Shown here: positions 48,017 through 56,296 of the stretch, piece after piece
How the letters are laid out: each line of letters opens with the position of its first letter
How positions within the stretch are numbered: the first letter of the stretch is position 1
Source: Rhodococcoides kyotonense
Lineage (GTDB): Bacteria > Actinomycetota > Actinomycetes > Mycobacteriales > Mycobacteriaceae
Direction: 5' to 3'
Assembly (NCBI RefSeq): GCF_001645385.1
Contig: NZ_LVHI01000002.1
Location: forward strand, 1 to 64,000
Length of the DNA: 64,000 bases
The notes under the pieces: model-generated
What the model saw: the letters and a program-made list of their open reading frames with translations, nothing else
Told to the model about the DNA's origin: nothing
Database searches by the model: none
Position numbers and translations under genes: made by a program

Positions 48017-48781
48017 TCAGTTGCCTTTCCATACGGGGGTGCGACGTTCCAGGAATGCGGCTAGTCCCTCGTCGGAATCGCGTGATGCGAGAACGCTTTT
48101 CTCGGCGATTGCCGTCACCTCCCATCCATGCGGGTCGTCGCGTCCTACCACTGCTTCGACCGCAGCAAGCGTCTCACGCACGGCAACCGGAGCATTCTCT
48201 GCAATGACCGCGGCCAATCGAAGTGCGTTCGCTACTGCGGTTCCGTCGTCGACGACGTCGTTGGCAAGGCCGAGAGCGAACGCGCGTTCTGCCGAAATCG
48301 GTTGCCCGGTAAGGAGAAGCTGTTTGGCAACATGAAGGGGTAGCGCCCGGTGGGTACGGAACAGCGCGCCGCAGTTGGCAACGAGCCCGTGGGTGACTTC
48401 GGGGAGGCCGAACCGTGCCGAACGTCCGGCGACGACGAGATCGCACGCCAGCGCAATCTCCATGCCGCCACCGAGCGCAAAACCCTCTACGGCAGCGATG
48501 AGCGGGGTTGTGCGGCTACGTCCTGCGATGCCGTACTTTCCGCCGCGTTCGGTCGGATCGCCCGGTCCGGTCGCAAGATCCGTTCCAGCGCAGAATATTT
48601 CGGGTCCGCCGGTCAGAATTCCGCACCTGAGATCAGGGTCGTCGTCCAGCATATCGAGCGCGTTGTCGAGCGCCTGCGTCATGTCGGCGTCCACCGCGTT
48701 CTTCTTGGCCGGACGGTCCATCGTGATCAGCAGAACGTGCCCTGTGCGTTCGGTGGTGACGCGTAGGTTGTCGGTTCTCAT
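48017..48781 (-). CDS. Enoyl-CoA hydratase/isomerase (crotonase) 1
   Basis: 254 residues from ATG 48781. CoA/oxyanion segments: EIFCAGTDLATGPG and AVEGFALGGGMEIALACDL; the first catalytic-Glu region is FGLPEVTHGLVANCGALFR. The second Glu position of typical hydratases is not clear, so isomerase or other crotonase chemistry is possible. Its start overlaps the nitroreductase stop by 4 bp (ATGA). Last gene of the leftward acyl-CoA dehydrogenase-nitroreductase-hydratase unit. Confidence 0.92.
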   Translation of the reverse strand: MRTDNLRVTTERTGHVLLITMDRPAKKNAVDADMTQALDNALDMLDDDPDLRCGILTGGPEIFCAGTDLATGPGDPTERGGKYGIAGRSRTTPLIAAVEGFALGGGMEIALACDLVVAGRSARFGLPEVTHGLVANCGALFRTHRALPLHVAKQLLLTGQPISAERAFALGLANDVVDDGTAVANALRLAAVIAENAPVAVRETLAAVEAVVGRDDPHGWEVTAIAEKSVLASRDSDEGLAAFLERRTPVWKGN

Positions 48782-49482
48782 CGGTCGATCCAATCCACGA
48801 CGTCGTCCACTACCGCACGCGATGTGCGGTAACCGTTGATCGGGTGCGAGGTGTCGGCATAGCCGAAGGAAATTCCGCAGACGATTCTGCGGTCTTCCGA
48901 CAACCCCAATTCACGACGCAGGACATTGGGATAGACGGCCAAGGCAGCCTGGGCGATGGTGGACACACCGAGAGATGTTGCGGCAAGCAGAAAGTTGCTG
49001 ACGTAGGCACCGCAGTCGACCGCCCCGTACGCACCCAAGGCTTCGTCGGTATGAAGGATGGCGACATGCGGCGCGCCGAAGAAGCGGAAGTTTTCGAGGG
49101 TCTGTTCACGTTGCCTCGTTCGGTCGCCGCGTTCGATGTTCACTGCGTTGTACAGCTGGAAGCCGCTCTCGCGCCGCCTCTGTTTGTGCACGCCCCGGTA
49201 TTCACGGGGAAACGCGATGTCGGTCTCCTCCACGACGTCGGCCGAGGCCGCCGAATGCAGAGCTTTGCGTAAACGTTCGGTGCCCTCGCCTCGGGTGATC
49301 GCAAGGTGCCACGATTGGCTGTTGCACCACGACGCCGTGCGCTGAGCCATCGTCAGAATTTCGCGAATCGTGCCGTCGGAAACCGGTTCCGACGTGAAAG
49401 CTCGACAACTGACGCGGGATTCGAGCAGATCGCGCAAGGTGTCGTGCGGTTCGCTCGGACGCCTGCCGTTCGCGGCGGTCAT
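48778..49482 (-). CDS. Nitroreductase-family FMN oxidoreductase
   Basis: 234 residues. Marks: LLESRVSCRAFTSEPVSDG (FMN-binding start), ASWCNSQSWHLAITRGEG and AVDCGAYVSNFLLAATSLGV. Family members reduce nitro groups, quinones or enoates, or make flavin-related products. Its place between an acyl-CoA dehydrogenase and a crotonase, with ATGA overlaps on both sides, ties it to CoA-ester catabolism, perhaps reducing a ring or conjugated bond of the substrate (inference). Confidence 0.9.
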   Translation of the reverse strand: MTAANGRRPSEPHDTLRDLLESRVSCRAFTSEPVSDGTIREILTMAQRTASWCNSQSWHLAITRGEGTERLRKALHSAASADVVEETDIAFPREYRGVHKQRRRESGFQLYNAVNIERGDRTRQREQTLENFRFFGAPHVAILHTDEALGAYGAVDCGAYVSNFLLAATSLGVSTIAQAALAVYPNVLRRELGLSEDRRIVCGISFGYADTSHPINGYRTSRAVVDDVVDWIDR

Positions 49483-50639
49483 CGGACTGCCCCTGCCGCG
49501 ATGTCGCGTCCGATAATTTCCTTCATCACTTCGGTGGTGCCACCGAAGATCGTCTGTACACGTTGGTCGACGAATGCTCGACCCACGGGATACTCCATCA
49601 TGTATCCGTAGCCGCCGTGCAATTGGACGCATCGATCGACGACTCGCTTGTGCAGCTCGGAACTCCACCACTTGGCCTTCGCGGAGTCGACGGCGGTGAG
49701 TTCGCCGCTGTTCAGTGCCAGAACGCAACGGTCGACGTGGGATTCGGTGACCTCGATTTCCGTCAGCATGTCGGCGAGCACGAAGCGTGTGTTCTGCAGG
49801 TCGCCGATCTTCGTGCCGAAAGCGCTGCGATCGAAAACGTACGCTTTCGTCCATTCGTACGTGGCGCGCGCACCGGCGATGGCGGCTACGGCAATGGACA
49901 GCCGTTCGAGAGGTAGCCGTTCCATGAGATGAAGAAAGCCGCGGCCTTCGACGCCGAGGAGATTGCTGTGCGGTACCCGAACGTCGGTGAAGACCAGTTC
50001 GGCGGTGTCCTGGGCCGCGAGCCCGACCTTGGTCAATTTGCGGCCACGAGTGAAACCAGGCGTGTCACGTTCGACGACGAAGAGAGACAAGCCGCGGGAG
50101 CCGGCGTTCGGATCCGTACGCGCGACGACGATGACCAGATCGCAGTGAATTCCGTTGGTGATGAACGTTTTCTGGCCGTTGATGACCCAGTCGTCACCCT
50201 CGCGCACGGCTGTTGTCTTGATCGCCTGCAGGTCGCTGCCGGTTCCCGGTTCCGTCATGGCGATCGCGCCGATCAGATCACCGCTCGCCATCCCCGGGAG
50301 CCAGCGCAGACGCTGTTCGTCGGTCCCGAGGTCCGACAAGTACGGAATGATGATGTCGTCCTGGCAGCTGAGTCCCGCGCCGAACGACGTGGTGGCGGTT
50401 TTGGCGATCTCTTCGGCGACCACCTGCCGGAAGCGGTAATCGGTGACGTCGGAGCCGCCATACGACTCCGGCACCGACAACCCGAGGATCCCGGATTTGC
50501 CGGCTGCGAGCCATGCCGAGCGTGGGACCAGCCGGTCGCTTTCCCACTCCTCGTAGAAGGGTTGCACCTCGCGAGCGAGGAACGACTGCACGGTGTCGCG
50601 ATACGCGTCGTGGTCGTGGTCGAAATGAATGCGTTTCAT
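49479..50639 (-). CDS. Acyl-CoA dehydrogenase
   Basis: FAD enzyme making a 2,3-double bond in an acyl-CoA. 386 residues from ATG 50639 with GGAG 7 nt upstream. Marks: AIAMTEPGTGSDLQAIKTTA (FAD/substrate site), WVINGQKTFITNG, and QLHGGYGYMMEYPVGRAFVD with the likely catalytic Glu in MMEYP. First gene of the leftward unit; nitroreductase overlaps its stop by 4 bp. Divergent from the quinone oxidoreductase gene. Confidence 0.95.
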   Translation of the reverse strand: MKRIHFDHDHDAYRDTVQSFLAREVQPFYEEWESDRLVPRSAWLAAGKSGILGLSVPESYGGSDVTDYRFRQVVAEEIAKTATTSFGAGLSCQDDIIIPYLSDLGTDEQRLRWLPGMASGDLIGAIAMTEPGTGSDLQAIKTTAVREGDDWVINGQKTFITNGIHCDLVIVVARTDPNAGSRGLSLFVVERDTPGFTRGRKLTKVGLAAQDTAELVFTDVRVPHSNLLGVEGRGFLHLMERLPLERLSIAVAAIAGARATYEWTKAYVFDRSAFGTKIGDLQNTRFVLADMLTEIEVTESHVDRCVLALNSGELTAVDSAKAKWWSSELHKRVVDRCVQLHGGYGYMMEYPVGRAFVDQRVQTIFGGTTEVMKEIIGRDIAAGAVR

Positions 50640-50677
50640 CGGTGTCTCCTGCGCCATCTGCGATTGCTCTTTATTTC

Positions 50678-50699
50678 TAGCGCTCGCTACATTGTGTAG
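50678..50699. promoter_or_regulatory. Overlapping inverted repeats in the divergent promoter (candidate operator)
   Basis: TAGCG-CT-CGCTA (50678-50689) overlaps CTACA-TTG-TGTAG (50687-50699). It lies about 40 bp before the acyl-CoA dehydrogenase start and about 105 bp before the oxidoreductase start. Size and symmetry suit a TetR-type dimer. The TetR gene at 51846 is the obvious candidate (inference). Confidence 0.5.
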
Positions 50700-50803
50700 T
50701 CTGGACCGCAATTCGTCAACGGGCCGAATCGGACCCGAATAAGGCCGGGGGCCGAGTCGACCTCGGAGCCGTCGAGCCGCATACATGGGCAGGAGCGCGC
50801 AAG

Positions 50804-51790
50804 ATGCAGGCAGTGCAATTGGTCGAGGCAGTCGGACCGCAGGGAGTCGCGATCACCGAGGTGCCGGAACCTGTGGCGTCCGACGGGCAGGTCGTGGTCG
50901 ATCTGCACGCAGCGGGCGTGTCATTTCCCGACCTACTGCAGACGTCCGGTAGCTATCAGATGGTCGCGTCGCTCCCGGCTGTACTCGGTGCGGAGGGCGC
51001 AGGTGTCGTTCGGTCCGCCCCGCTGGGAAGTGGATTGACCGAGGGGCAGAAGGTTGCGGTTCTCGCACTGGACGGCGCGTGGCAACAGACTGTCGTTCTC
51101 GATCCGCGCTTCGTGTTCCCTTTGCCGGAGTCGGTGTCGTTGACAGCAGGATCGGGATTCCTGATGAACTACCTCACGGTGCACTTCGCGCTCGACGAAC
51201 GCGCGAGGAGTCGAGCCGGGGAGACGGTCCTGGTCCACGGCGCCGCCGGAGGAATCGGGACCGCAGCGCTGCAGGTTGCAGCTGCACTGGGAATGGAGAC
51301 CATCGCGGTCGTGAGCAGCGACGAGAAGGCGAAGGTCGCAGCCGCGAACCGCGCGACCCACACGGTCATGGTCGACGGCTTCAAGGATCGAGTACTCGAA
51401 CTCACCGACGGACGGGGCGTCGACGTCGTGCTCGATCCTGTCGGAGGGGATCGATTCCTCGACAGCATCCGATCGCTCGCCCCGAACGGTCGACTGGTGG
51501 TGCTCGGTTTCACGGGTGGGGAGATCCCGACGGTCAAGGTCAACCGGTTGCTTCTGAAGAACGTATCCGTCGTCGGTGCTGGATGGGGCGAATACATCCG
51601 AGCGTTCCCCGACTACACCGCGCGGCAGTGGGCAGGCCTGGTACCACGCCTGAAAGATGGTTCCTTGATCGTCGAAGAGCCGAAGGTCGTTCCCATGGAG
51701 GCGGCTGTCGGTGCGTTGGAATCGCTGGCCGATCGCACCGCGACCGGCAAAGTGTCGTTGTCACTGCGGCCGGACGCCGTCGTCGAGTGA
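50804..51790 (+). CDS. NADPH:quinone oxidoreductase-like zinc-free MDR protein
   Basis: 328 residues, ATG with AGGAG 8 nt upstream. GroES-like N-terminal part (GVSFPDLLQTSGSYQ, PAVLGAEGAGVV) and a Rossmann part VLVHGAAGGIGTAALQVAAALG. The structural zinc Cys cluster is absent, as in QOR/enoyl reductase members. GRGVDVVLDPVGGDRF follows. May reduce a 2-enoyl-CoA or quinone. Followed by the TetR gene after 55 bp. Confidence 0.92.
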   Translation: MQAVQLVEAVGPQGVAITEVPEPVASDGQVVVDLHAAGVSFPDLLQTSGSYQMVASLPAVLGAEGAGVVRSAPLGSGLTEGQKVAVLALDGAWQQTVVLDPRFVFPLPESVSLTAGSGFLMNYLTVHFALDERARSRAGETVLVHGAAGGIGTAALQVAAALGMETIAVVSSDEKAKVAAANRATHTVMVDGFKDRVLELTDGRGVDVVLDPVGGDRFLDSIRSLAPNGRLVVLGFTGGEIPTVKVNRLLLKNVSVVGAGWGEYIRAFPDYTARQWAGLVPRLKDGSLIVEEPKVVPMEAAVGALESLADRTATGKVSLSLRPDAVVE

Positions 51791-51845
51791 CGAAAGTATG
51801 CTGTCGTGAGGACGAGCTTGCGTATGCGTGAACGAAGGGTACGAC

Positions 51846-52469
51846 ATGATGACGATCGGCACCGCGCACCGCGCAGACGACGATTGGCGTGTGTATCGGC
51901 CCCTTCCGCTCACGCCCATTCTCGCGGCGGCGTTGTCCTTGTTCCAGGCGAAGGGATATCACGGCACCACGATTCGTGACATCGCTGCACGGGCCGAGAT
52001 AACGATGCCGTCTCTCTACTACCACTATGGCAACAAAGAGGGAATTCTCGCGGCGCTGCTGAACGTCGGAATGGACGACCTGGCCGCCCACATTGCTGGA
52101 GCGCTCAGCGAAGCAGGTGAGTCGACGACCGAGCGACTGCGGCACTTCGTCACCGCCGTCAGTTTGCACGAGACGTGCAGACGGGACATCGCGCGAATTC
52201 ATCCGGAATCACGCTTTCTCGGTCCCGAAGCGCGTTCTCACTACGTCGCCCGTCGAAATACCGTCACGGACAACATGATCGAGCTGCTCGAGACGGGCCG
52301 GGCGGAAGGCGTGTTCCAGATCGACGATACCCATTTCATCGCACGGAGTATCTTTGCGATGCTGCAGGGAACACCTCAGTGGTATCGCGACGACGGACCG
52401 GATGACCCCCACGATATTGCAGCGAAGTATTTGCAGTCGATTTTTCGGATGATCACCGACTCGGTTTGA
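51846..52469 (+). CDS. TetR-family regulator of the catabolic cluster (putative)
   Basis: 207 residues from ATG with GAAGGG 6 nt upstream; an in-frame GTG six codons earlier is weaker. HTH: TIRDIAARAEITMPSLYYHYGNKEGIL. The C-terminal part (DDLAAHIAGALSEAGESTTE, HETCRRDIARIHPESRFL) resembles acyl-CoA-responsive TetR proteins of the FadR/KstR2 kind in layout. Probably represses the divergent units around it until an acyl-CoA intermediate appears (inference). Confidence 0.9.
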   Translation: MMTIGTAHRADDDWRVYRPLPLTPILAAALSLFQAKGYHGTTIRDIAARAEITMPSLYYHYGNKEGILAALLNVGMDDLAAHIAGALSEAGESTTERLRHFVTAVSLHETCRRDIARIHPESRFLGPEARSHYVARRNTVTDNMIELLETGRAEGVFQIDDTHFIARSIFAMLQGTPQWYRDDGPDDPHDIAAKYLQSIFRMITDSV

Positions 52470-52485
52470 ACCACGCGATCGGAGC

Positions 52486-52518
52486 ATGCCCGGACGTCGG
52501 TTCTCCACGCCCGGGCAT
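52486..52518. terminator. Bidirectional hairpin between TetR and MarR genes
   Basis: ATGCCCGG (52486-52493) pairs with CCGGGCAT (52511-52518) between convergent stop codons. Confidence 0.7.
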
Positions 52519-52538
52519 ACTCGTCTCGTCTGTGCGTT

Positions 52539-53024
52539 TCACTGCAGCAGGCGAGGTTGCGTCCATGTGCGTTCGAGCCGCCTCAGCGCTTCGAGTGCTG
52601 TGGGGTACTCGTCAGCCGCTTCCTGTGGTATCGCGTTGCGGTGCAACGCTTTTTCGGCTCGCGTAACTGCTCGACGGCCCGATTCCGTCGCTTCCACGAG
52701 CAGCCGCTGCGGCCACTTCCAATCCGAGGATCGTGTCACGTGACCCGATTCTTCGAGCGCAGCCACCGTGCTTTTGATACTGGTGCGGTGTCGGGCGAGT
52801 TCCGCGCCGATTTCACGGTAGGAGCTCGGACCGTTACGGCACAGTAGGGCAAGAACTTCGTAGCGCGCCCAACTCATGCCAGCAGGCTTCAGCGCGTCGC
52901 CGAACTGCGTCCTGGCGAGGGTTGCCAGACGTAGAACGGTCGACACGAGTTCGTACTGCGAATCGGCCCGATGCGTGTCGATACAACCGTCGAGTGCCGC
53001 GGTACGTCCGTACGAAGGTGACAT
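52539..53024 (-). CDS. MarR-family regulator
   Basis: 161 residues from ATG 53024, GGAG 7 nt upstream. Winged helix: MSWARYEVLALLCRNGPSSY, EIGAELARHRTSIKSTVAAL, SGHVTRSSDWKWPQRLLVEATESG (wing in the last part). It lies 25 bp after the acyl-CoA synthetase stop, so the two form one leftward unit. MarR proteins often sense aromatic or CoA-linked ligands. Confidence 0.9.
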   Translation of the reverse strand: MSPSYGRTAALDGCIDTHRADSQYELVSTVLRLATLARTQFGDALKPAGMSWARYEVLALLCRNGPSSYREIGAELARHRTSIKSTVAALEESGHVTRSSDWKWPQRLLVEATESGRRAVTRAEKALHRNAIPQEAADEYPTALEALRRLERTWTQPRLLQ

Positions 53025-53049
53025 TTCGTTTCTCCGGCTCACGTCAGCT

Positions 53050-54597
53050 CTATGTGGCCGCGAGGTAGTCGTACTTTCCCTTGAGACGGCCTTTGACGAG
53101 CTTGCCGGTCGGCGTGCGAGGGAGGTCCGCGTCGAACACGATACGGCGCGGAACCTTGAAGCGCGCCAACGATTCTCGTGCGTACGCGAGAATTTCTTCG
53201 GCACGCTCGTCGGACGGTTCGACCCCTGGAACGAGTTGTACGACCGCAATCACCTGTTCGCCCATCTCGGGATCGGGGACGCCGATCACCGCGACATCCA
53301 GAACGAGCGGATGTACCGCGAGCGCGTTTTCGATCTCCTGAGGGTAGATGTTGACGCCGCCGGAGATGATCATGAAGGTCGCACGGTCGGTGAGGAACAG
53401 GTAGCGGTCCTCGTCGAGATATCCGACATCGCCGGTCGTCGACCAGTTGTCGTGCTGCGGGTGCTGCGCCTTCTTCGTCTTCTCGGGGTCGTTGTGGTAC
53501 GCGAACGGCATCTCGTCGCGCTCGAAGTAGACGTCGCCGATCTGATTCGGCCCCAACACTTCTCCGTCGGGGCCACAGATGCGAACCGTACCCAGTAGAC
53601 CGTCCTTGCCTACCGAACCGGGCTTCTTCAGCCACTCGTCGGAGTCGATGCTCGTCATTCCGGCAAGTTCGGTGGAGGAGTAGTACTCCTGCAGAATCGG
53701 ACCCCACCAATCGATCATGGCGCGCTTGACGTCGACCGGACACGGCGCTGCGGCGTGAATGGCAGTGGTGAGCGACGACAGATCGTACGCCTGACGGTTC
53801 TCGTCGGGCAGCTTGAGCATGCGGACGAACATCGTCGGTACCCATTGACTGTGCGTCACGCGAAACTGTTCGATGTAGGCCAGGGCGCGTTCGGCGTCGA
53901 ACTTTCCCATCACGACGACCGTTCCGCCCAGAGCCTGCACAGCTGCTGCCGTCCGGAGGGGTGCGGCGTGGTACAGAGGCGCCGGCGACAGGTAGACGGT
54001 GTCGGAGTTCATTTTCCATACGCCGGACGCCAGCCCCACCATCGTGTCACCGGGCTCGTCGATCTGCCGGTTCGGGAGCGAGGGTTCGATGCCCTTCGGC
54101 TGGCCGGTAGTCCCGGACGAATACAGCATGTCCGCGCCGCGGGGCTGAGACTCGAGGGGTTCGTCGGAGAGGCCGACGGTCTCCTCGTCCAGATCTGCGA
54201 AACCTCGAATCGAGCCACCGAACGCAAGCCGAAGTTCGACGGCGGGCGTCTGGGTTGCAACGAGTTCGGCAACGTCGTGAAGAGTCGCGGCGGCAACGAC
54301 AGCGCGCGCCCCGCAATCGTTCACGATGTAGGCCATCTCGCCGGCCGTCAGATGGCGGTTGATGGCAGTGAAGTACAGCCCCGATCGCATTGCGGCCCAA
54401 TAGATCGCAAAGACGCGGGGGTTGTTGTCGCTGATGAGCGCGATGTGATCGCCCTCGCGAAGGCCCGCGTCGCGGAGATATCGGGCGATCCGAATGGACT
54501 GCGACTCCAGTTCACCGAAGGTCACTGTCTCACCCGAATCGGCCATGATGACCGCTGGCTTGTTCGGGTGGGTTTTCGAGTGGGCCCCGGGGTACAT
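53050..54597 (-). CDS. Acyl-CoA synthetase (FadD-type, ANL superfamily)
   Basis: Activates a carboxylic acid to its CoA ester with ATP. 515 residues: P-loop DMLYSSGTTGQPKGIEPSLP, A5-like LQEYYSSTELAGM, A7 STTGDVGYLDEDRYLFLTDR, A8 MIISGGVNIYPQEIENAL and the A10 Lys in LPRTPTGKLVKGRLKGKY. The likely first step of the pathway encoded around it. Divergent from the dehydratase-like gene; MarR follows it. Confidence 0.95.
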   Translation of the reverse strand: MYPGAHSKTHPNKPAVIMADSGETVTFGELESQSIRIARYLRDAGLREGDHIALISDNNPRVFAIYWAAMRSGLYFTAINRHLTAGEMAYIVNDCGARAVVAAATLHDVAELVATQTPAVELRLAFGGSIRGFADLDEETVGLSDEPLESQPRGADMLYSSGTTGQPKGIEPSLPNRQIDEPGDTMVGLASGVWKMNSDTVYLSPAPLYHAAPLRTAAAVQALGGTVVVMGKFDAERALAYIEQFRVTHSQWVPTMFVRMLKLPDENRQAYDLSSLTTAIHAAAPCPVDVKRAMIDWWGPILQEYYSSTELAGMTSIDSDEWLKKPGSVGKDGLLGTVRICGPDGEVLGPNQIGDVYFERDEMPFAYHNDPEKTKKAQHPQHDNWSTTGDVGYLDEDRYLFLTDRATFMIISGGVNIYPQEIENALAVHPLVLDVAVIGVPDPEMGEQVIAVVQLVPGVEPSDERAEEILAYARESLARFKVPRRIVFDADLPRTPTGKLVKGRLKGKYDYLAAT

Positions 54598-54862
54598 AGA
54601 TTGCCTTTCGCTGAACAGTTATCGTGCGATAGATCACCAGCCTAACGCGAAGTGACCGTCTAGGGAAGAACGATTTCCGACGCAACGAATTGTGCTGCAT
54701 GGCCGCGTGAATAGGGTTTTTCCAGTCGACAGCGCGTGACCGGTTGGCGTTGACATGAGCCGCTACGCTCTGCCAATCTAAACAGCAACCGAACAATTGA
54801 ACGGTCGCCCGTGTCGCCGACGCCGGTGAGCCGGACCCCGACAACTCGAGAGGTTCCACGAG
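54598..54862. promoter_or_regulatory. Divergent promoter region between fadD and the six-gene operon
   Basis: 265 bp. TATCG-TG-CGATA (54620-54631) is an inverted repeat 23 bp before the fadD start. TTGACATGAGCCGCTACGCT around 54750 includes a -35-like TTGACA and a GAGC/GCTC pair pointing to the operon. I cannot fix a -10 box. Either repeat could bind the TetR or MarR protein. Confidence 0.45.
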
Positions 54863-56260
54863 ATGGGCATTCGTACAGCGCGTCAGTACCGGGATGGTTT
54901 GAAGGACGGTCGACGAGTCGTCTACCAGGGCCGACGCGTCGACGACGTCACCGAGTTCGCCGAGTTCGACACGGCGATCTCGCATTCCGCACTCGCATAC
55001 GACATCGCCGAGCTCGAACCCGACCTTGCCGTAGCGGACGACGGCGACGGTCCCTACACAGCGTTCTATCGCGTTCCGCGCACCGCGGACGACATCGCGC
55101 GCCGCGGTGAGCTCATCGAGAGTGTCTGCAGACTCGGGACTGGAACGATCGTTCTCAAAGAGGTGGGCAGCGACGCGCTGTTCGGGCTCCTTCGCGCGCT
55201 GACGGGCGAGGGTCTCGAGAACGCCAAGGCGTTCTACGACCATTGCTGCGCCAACGACGTCGCGATTGCCGTCGCGCAGACCGACGTCAAAGGCGATCGC
55301 TCGCTCGCGCCCCATCAGCAGGCCGACCCGGATCTCTACCTGCACATCGTGGACGAGGACGAGGAGTCCATCACGGTTCGCGGTGCCAAGGTGCACACGT
55401 CGTTCTCCGCGAACGCCGACGAAATCCTCGTTCTCCCGACCCGCGCGATGGGTGCATCGGACGCCGACTACGCACTCAGCTTCGCAGTGCCGGTCGATAC
55501 TCCAGGCCTCACCCTGTACGTCTCGCCGTATCTGCACGGCGACCGTGACGAGTTCTCGCATCCGCTGTCGTCGAAGCACAAGCTGCTCGAGAGTCTGACC
55601 GTGTTCGACAACGTCCGCGTCCCCAAGAACAGGGTGTTTCTCGCACGTCAGCCCGAGCTCGCCGGGCCGTTGGCCATTGCATTCGTCGACTATCACCGAT
55701 ACACGGCGATCAACTACAAGCTGCCGCTCCTCGACCTCCTCGTCGGCGCCGCGACCATGGTGGCCGAAGCGAACGGCATCATCAAGGCCGGCCACGTCAA
55801 GAGCAAGCTGACAGAGCTGATCTCGTACACCGAAACCGTCCGCGGGTTCGGTCAGCTCGCGGCGCTGCGTTCGACCCAGGGCGACAACGGAGTTCAACTG
55901 CCGGATCCTCTCGCCGTGAACATGGCCAAGTATCACTTCGCGCACGGTTTCACTGCCGCGACGACGACCGTGCTGGACTTGGCGGGCGGTCTGGTGGCCA
56001 CCGGTCCTGGCGGAGGCGACTGGGCGGATCCCGATACCCGCAAGGTTCTCGAAAAGTATTTCGCCGCAGCCGTTCCCGCGGAACAGCGTCTGCGCTTGAT
56101 CAACTTGATCGGCGACCTCTGCACGGGAAGCTGGGGTGGATATCAGACCGTCCTCGCCACCCACGCCGAAGGTTCGACGGAGGCCGAGAAAATGCAGATC
56201 GCGCGGTCGTTCGACCCGACACGAGCGCGCAACTATGTGTCCGAGCTTCTCGGAATCTGA
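54863..56260 (+). CDS. 4-hydroxybutyryl-CoA dehydratase/HpaB-family flavoprotein lacking Fe-S cysteines
   Basis: 465 residues. The chain follows AbfD (4-hydroxybutyryl-CoA dehydratase) rather than phenol hydroxylases: AQTDVKGDRSLAPHQQADPDLYL, ITVRGAKVHTSFSANADEIL, SLTVFDNVRVPKNRVFL and FVDYHRYTAINYK. AbfD binds a 4Fe-4S cluster through C99, C103, H292 and C299. By my reading the matching residues are Ile96, Glu100, His278 and Tyr285, so the cluster should be absent while the FAD fold remains. It could be a flavin-only isomerase, dehydratase or monooxygenase on a CoA ester. First gene of a rightward operon; thiolase follows after 36 bp. Confidence 0.88.
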   Translation: MGIRTARQYRDGLKDGRRVVYQGRRVDDVTEFAEFDTAISHSALAYDIAELEPDLAVADDGDGPYTAFYRVPRTADDIARRGELIESVCRLGTGTIVLKEVGSDALFGLLRALTGEGLENAKAFYDHCCANDVAIAVAQTDVKGDRSLAPHQQADPDLYLHIVDEDEESITVRGAKVHTSFSANADEILVLPTRAMGASDADYALSFAVPVDTPGLTLYVSPYLHGDRDEFSHPLSSKHKLLESLTVFDNVRVPKNRVFLARQPELAGPLAIAFVDYHRYTAINYKLPLLDLLVGAATMVAEANGIIKAGHVKSKLTELISYTETVRGFGQLAALRSTQGDNGVQLPDPLAVNMAKYHFAHGFTAATTTVLDLAGGLVATGPGGGDWADPDTRKVLEKYFAAAVPAEQRLRLINLIGDLCTGSWGGYQTVLATHAEGSTEAEKMQIARSFDPTRARNYVSELLGI

Positions 56261-56296
56261 ATCTTCTCGACCACCTACGAAAGGAATTCGAACTTC

